Part shown: positions 61,400 to 64,000 of the stretch, in pieces
Layout: every line of letters starts with the position of its first letter
How positions within the stretch are numbered: the stretch's first letter is position 1
Assembly (NCBI GenBank): GCA_963765625.1
Contig: CAVXXD010000013.1
Coordinates: forward strand, 1 to 64,000
Source: CAVXXD01 sp963765625
Lineage (GTDB): Bacteria; Actinomycetota; Geothermincolia; Geothermincolales; Geothermincolaceae
Length of the DNA: 64,000 bases
Direction of reading: 5' to 3'
Program-made: the position numbers and the translations under genes
The notes under the pieces: generated by a model
What the model saw: only the letters and a program-made list of their open reading frames with translations
Databases searched by the model: none
What the model was told of the DNA's origin: nothing

Positions 61400-63082
61400 T
61401 CAGCCGCCCGTCTTTCCCAGTTCCTGGTCGCGCAGCTCGCGACGGAGGATCTTGCCCACCGCGGACTTGGGCAGTTCGTCGACGAACTCGATCTGCCTGG
61501 GCACCTTGTAAGCCGCCAGCCTCTCCCGCGCGTAGGCGACGACCTCGTCGGCGGTCATGGTCTCGCCTTCCTTCAATACGATGAAGGCCTTGGGCGTCTC
61601 GCCCCGGTAAGAATCGGGTACGCCGATGGTGCACGCCTCCAGTATCTTGGGATGGTCGAAGAGGACGTTGTCGATCTCCACCGGGTAGATGTTGTAGCCG
61701 CCGGCGATGATCAGGTCCTTCTTGCGGTCGACGATGGTCAGGTAGCCGTCCTCGTCGAGGAAGCCCAGATCGCCGGAGTAGAAGTACCCGTCGCGGATGG
61801 CCGCCCGCGTCTCCTCGGGCTTCTTGTAGTAGCCCATCATCACCTGCGGACCCTTGATGATTATCTCCCCCACCTCCCCTTGTGGCATTTCCTGCTCTCC
61901 CTTTTCGGGATCGACGATGCGCACGTCGGTGTCTGCGACGGGGATCCCCACGGTTCCCGGCTTGATCACCCCGCCCCAGGGCGTGCCCGCCACGATGGGG
62001 GAAGTCTCGGAGATACCGTAGACCTCGATCATGTCCGCCCCGGTCAGCTGCTTCAGTTCGCGGATGACGTCGTGGGGCAGCGGGGCGGCGCCCGAGCAGA
62101 ACCCCTTGATGAAAGAGAGGTCCATGCCCCGGAAGCCCTTGTCGGCCAGTAGGGCCACGAATATCGTCGGGACGCCCGGCAGCACGCTCGGCTTCTTTTT
62201 GAGCGCTTCGATGATGGCCGCCGGTTCGGGCCGCGGGATAACGTAATGGGTCCAGGCCCGCCAGATGGAATGGTTCTGGATGGACGTAAAGCCGGCGGCG
62301 TGAAAAATAGGGAATGTCCCGACGATGGAGTCCTCACCGTCTTTGAGGTCGGGGATCCAGGCCTGCCATTGCTGGACGTTGCAGCTGATGTTGGCGTGGC
62401 TGAGCATGACCCCCTTGCTGGTGCCGGTGGTGCCGCCGGTGTAGATCAGGGTGGAGAGCTCTTCCCAGGCGCTCTGGTCCTCAACCTTGCCGGCGGAGCT
62501 TTTCTTCATCAGCTCCATGAAGCTCAGGATCCCTCCGCCCGTTTCGATCCTGGCGTACATGTCTTTCTTTACATGAGGGAAAAGTTGCTTCTTGGGGAAG
62601 GGGAGATAGTCGTTGACCTGGCACCCGACGATGTACCGTACCTTGGTGCGCGGCATGACCGCCTTGACGCGCGGTATCAGCAGGGACATGGTGATGGCCA
62701 TCACCGCGTCCGAATCGTCCAGTATGTAAGTCAGCTCGCGCTCGGTGTAGAGCGGGTTGACCAGGACCACCACCGCCCCCACGCGCCAGGCAGCCAGGTT
62801 GGCGATGACCGTCTGCGGCAGGTTGGGGAGGATTGCCGCCACCTTGTCCCCCTTGCCAATTCCCAATCCCTTCAACGCGCGCGCGTAGCGGTCGACCAAC
62901 GCGTCGAGCTCCCGGTAGGTTATCTTGCCGCCCATGAAATCCATGGCGATCATGCCGGGATAGCGTTGCGCAGCCCGGGTCAGGGCCTGCGATACGGTCA
63001 CCTGCTCGTATTCGAGGCTGGTCTTGATCCCTGGCGCGTAGGACTTGTGCCAGAGACGCTCTTCCTGCATGGTCTCAGCCAT
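61400..63082 (-). CDS. AMP-forming long-chain acyl-CoA synthetase
   Basis: A 560-residue adenylate-forming enzyme. The loop YTGGTTGTSKGVMLSH, the motif EVYGISETSPIV, the block GDLGFLDEDGYLTIVDRKKD and the catalytic Lys in SAVGKILRREL are all present. It closely follows FadD-type ligases in length and layout. Start: GGGGGAGTGATATCGG ATG. It is the third such ligase in the window and shares its strand with the SDR-like fragment upstream. Confidence 0.94.
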   Translation of the reverse strand: MAETMQEERLWHKSYAPGIKTSLEYEQVTVSQALTRAAQRYPGMIAMDFMGGKITYRELDALVDRYARALKGLGIGKGDKVAAILPNLPQTVIANLAAWRVGAVVVLVNPLYTERELTYILDDSDAVMAITMSLLIPRVKAVMPRTKVRYIVGCQVNDYLPFPKKQLFPHVKKDMYARIETGGGILSFMELMKKSSAGKVEDQSAWEELSTLIYTGGTTGTSKGVMLSHANISCNVQQWQAWIPDLKDGEDSIVGTFPIFHAAGFTSIQNHSIWRAWTHYVIPRPEPAAIIEALKKKPSVLPGVPTIFVALLADKGFRGMDLSFIKGFCSGAAPLPHDVIRELKQLTGADMIEVYGISETSPIVAGTPWGGVIKPGTVGIPVADTDVRIVDPEKGEQEMPQGEVGEIIIKGPQVMMGYYKKPEETRAAIRDGYFYSGDLGFLDEDGYLTIVDRKKDLIIAGGYNIYPVEIDNVLFDHPKILEACTIGVPDSYRGETPKAFIVLKEGETMTADEVVAYARERLAAYKVPRQIEFVDELPKSAVGKILRRELRDQELGKTGG

Positions 63083-63111
63083 CCGATATCACTCCCCCTT
63101 GATGATGTCGC

Positions 63112-63651
63112 TTACTTTCGCCCAGCTTTCCTCGAGAAATAGTATAACGCAGGGAAGGCGGACGGCATCCCCACCAGCAGCAGCGGCGCCAGGGGGGTCT
63201 TGAATATACTGGGCGCTTCGCCCCTCTCGTATTCAGCGGTGGTCCCCACCTTGAACAGCCGGTCCCGGGCGATGACGATGTAGGCCAGGTCGCCCAGTAA
63301 GGTCGCGGTCCAGGCCGCCCAGCCCAGCTTCTTCTTCTTTTTCTCCAGCTCCCGGGCGAAGAGGAAGCCGAAGGTGTACATGGCCGGGTAGAGCCCGAAC
63401 ATGCCCACCTGGACGGCGGGAGGTATCTTCTCGTGGTCGGCGTAGTACATCAGCATCCAGTCGGGGCCCAGCTTGTAGCAGATGCCCGCTATCCCCATTC
63501 CCACCGTCGCGGCGAAGGCCAGCCCCTCCAGGTACGGCTTGCTGCCGAGGACGGATTCGCCGGTTTCCATCTCGTCGAGTTTTTCCTTTCCCACCAGGGA
63601 AAAGGTCATCCCTATCCAGTTGCAGATCCCCAGGTCCAGCGGTACGGTCAT
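63112..63651 (-). CDS. Membrane protein of unknown function
   Basis: A 179-residue protein with about four hydrophobic segments (LEGLAFAATVGMGIAGICYK, VGMFGLYPAMYTFGFLFA, WAAWTATLLGDLAYIVIA, LLLVGMPSAFPALYYF). An ELEKKKKKLG loop separates them. It starts 41 bases after the SDR-like gene and ends 30 bases before the acyl-CoA ligase start, so all three may be one operon. GGGGGG lies upstream of its ATG. No family was recognised. Confidence 0.7.
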   Translation of the reverse strand: MTVPLDLGICNWIGMTFSLVGKEKLDEMETGESVLGSKPYLEGLAFAATVGMGIAGICYKLGPDWMLMYYADHEKIPPAVQVGMFGLYPAMYTFGFLFARELEKKKKKLGWAAWTATLLGDLAYIVIARDRLFKVGTTAEYERGEAPSIFKTPLAPLLLVGMPSAFPALYYFSRKAGRK

Positions 63652-63691
63652 CTCAGTCCACCCCCCATTTCAGGTCAGCCTCCCCACAACA

Positions 63692-64000
63692 TCAAGGCAG
63701 CCAGCGCTCCTGCCTGTACCAGTCGATGGTCTCACCCCAACTGTCGAGGCAGTTGGGGTAGCGCGAGACGTAGCCGATCCCCCTTATCTTTGAGCTGTCC
63801 ACGTAGTGGTTGCCCAGGAGGAAATACATGAATTCCTGGTCGATGCGGGGTGTGAGTTTTTTCACCAGTCCCCGCTCCTCCACTATCCTGTTCCACATCT
63901 TCTCCAGGACGTGGTTCATCAGGCTGAAGGTGAACGGCGGCAGCTTCAGCGCCAGCTTGCCCACCCCCTCCATCAACGGTTTGGGGTAAGGAAGGTGGAA
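63692..64000 (-). CDS. C-terminal part of an extended SDR/NAD-dependent epimerase-like protein (5' part outside window)
   Basis: The frame is open to the right edge, so only about 102 residues are seen. It contains YPKPLMEGVGKLALKLPPF and, near the end, MYFLLGNHYVDSSKIRGIGY, then a final segment ending WYRQERWLP. A terminal DSSKIR..LGY-like stretch followed by WYR and a Trp-rich end is typical of extended short-chain dehydrogenase/reductase and NAD-dependent epimerase families. The NAD-binding part is not in the window, so the family call is moderate. Confidence 0.6.
   Translation of the reverse strand, partial: FHLPYPKPLMEGVGKLALKLPPFTFSLMNHVLEKMWNRIVEERGLVKKLTPRIDQEFMYFLLGNHYVDSSKIRGIGYVSRYPNCLDSWGETIDWYRQERWLP

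Overview
The window is high-GC bacterial DNA with densely packed genes. Most starts have a clear Shine-Dalgarno sequence, and promoters carry a recurring TATAAT-like -10 box. A GuaB3-type IMP dehydrogenase homologue, DUF5667 next to an ECF sigma factor, a GAP-family transporter, DUF2889 and DUF5684 proteins, and many acyl-CoA ligases and dehydrogenases together point to an actinobacterial lineage, plausibly an uncultured deep-branching one such as the Geothermincolia. This placement is inferred from gene content only. No rRNA, tRNA, CRISPR array, phage or transposase gene was found.

Layout. 1-4.7 kb: a partial membrane protein, a large secreted modular protein and an unknown protein. 4.6-9 kb: YchF, a membrane diguanylate cyclase, then an ECF sigma / DUF5667 / cysteine-rich exported protein cluster. 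9-14 kb: rubrerythrin, KatG catalase-peroxidase and a DUF2330 protein. 14-20.4 kb: two methyltransferases (one framed by a 44-bp inverted repeat), a zinc-ribbon membrane protein, an acyl-CoA ligase, an orphan HAMP sensor, a DUF2889 protein and a frameshifted pseudopilin-like lipoprotein. 20.5-24.5 kb: a giant secreted glycoside-hydrolase-like gene broken by several frameshifts. 25-31 kb: a beta-oxidation-like block (two acyl-CoA dehydrogenases, a thiolase, a DUF35 protein with a frameshifted thiolase-like partner) plus a gamma carbonic anhydrase-like protein. 32-42 kb: PcrA helicase, lipid kinase, UroD-like methyltransferase with a corrinoid protein, GuaA, a GT39-type membrane glycosyltransferase and GuaB3. 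42-51.3 kb: phosphoesterase, acyl-CoA ligase, second orphan HAMP sensor, second UroD-like protein, a Clp-type AAA+ protein with a degenerate first ATPase domain, and a GAP transporter. 51.3-64 kb: a tandemly duplicated CxxC protein, sulfatase plus ECF-like sigma factor, an overlooked small DUF1508-like gene, an ankyrin lipoprotein, a methyltransferase, an FAD oxidoreductase, a membrane-anchored zinc peptidase, a split lipoprotein, another acyl-CoA ligase and the 3' end of a probable SDR-family gene.

How it works together. Three acyl-CoA ligases, two acyl-CoA dehydrogenases and thiolases form a fatty/organic acid activation and oxidation theme. UroD-like and corrinoid proteins suggest methyl transfer. 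KatG and rubrerythrin handle peroxide. Several secreted proteins share one repeated module and may form a surface or extracellular layer.

Main points for a second look: the degenerate Clp protein with an N-terminal zinc finger; the ECF sigma / DUF5667 / 18-cysteine exported protein cluster; the shared four-copy module in two large secreted proteins; three families of dispersed palindromic repeats; and a clustered set of frameshifts, most of which can be explained by one extra C on the coding strand, which may be assembly error or real decay.
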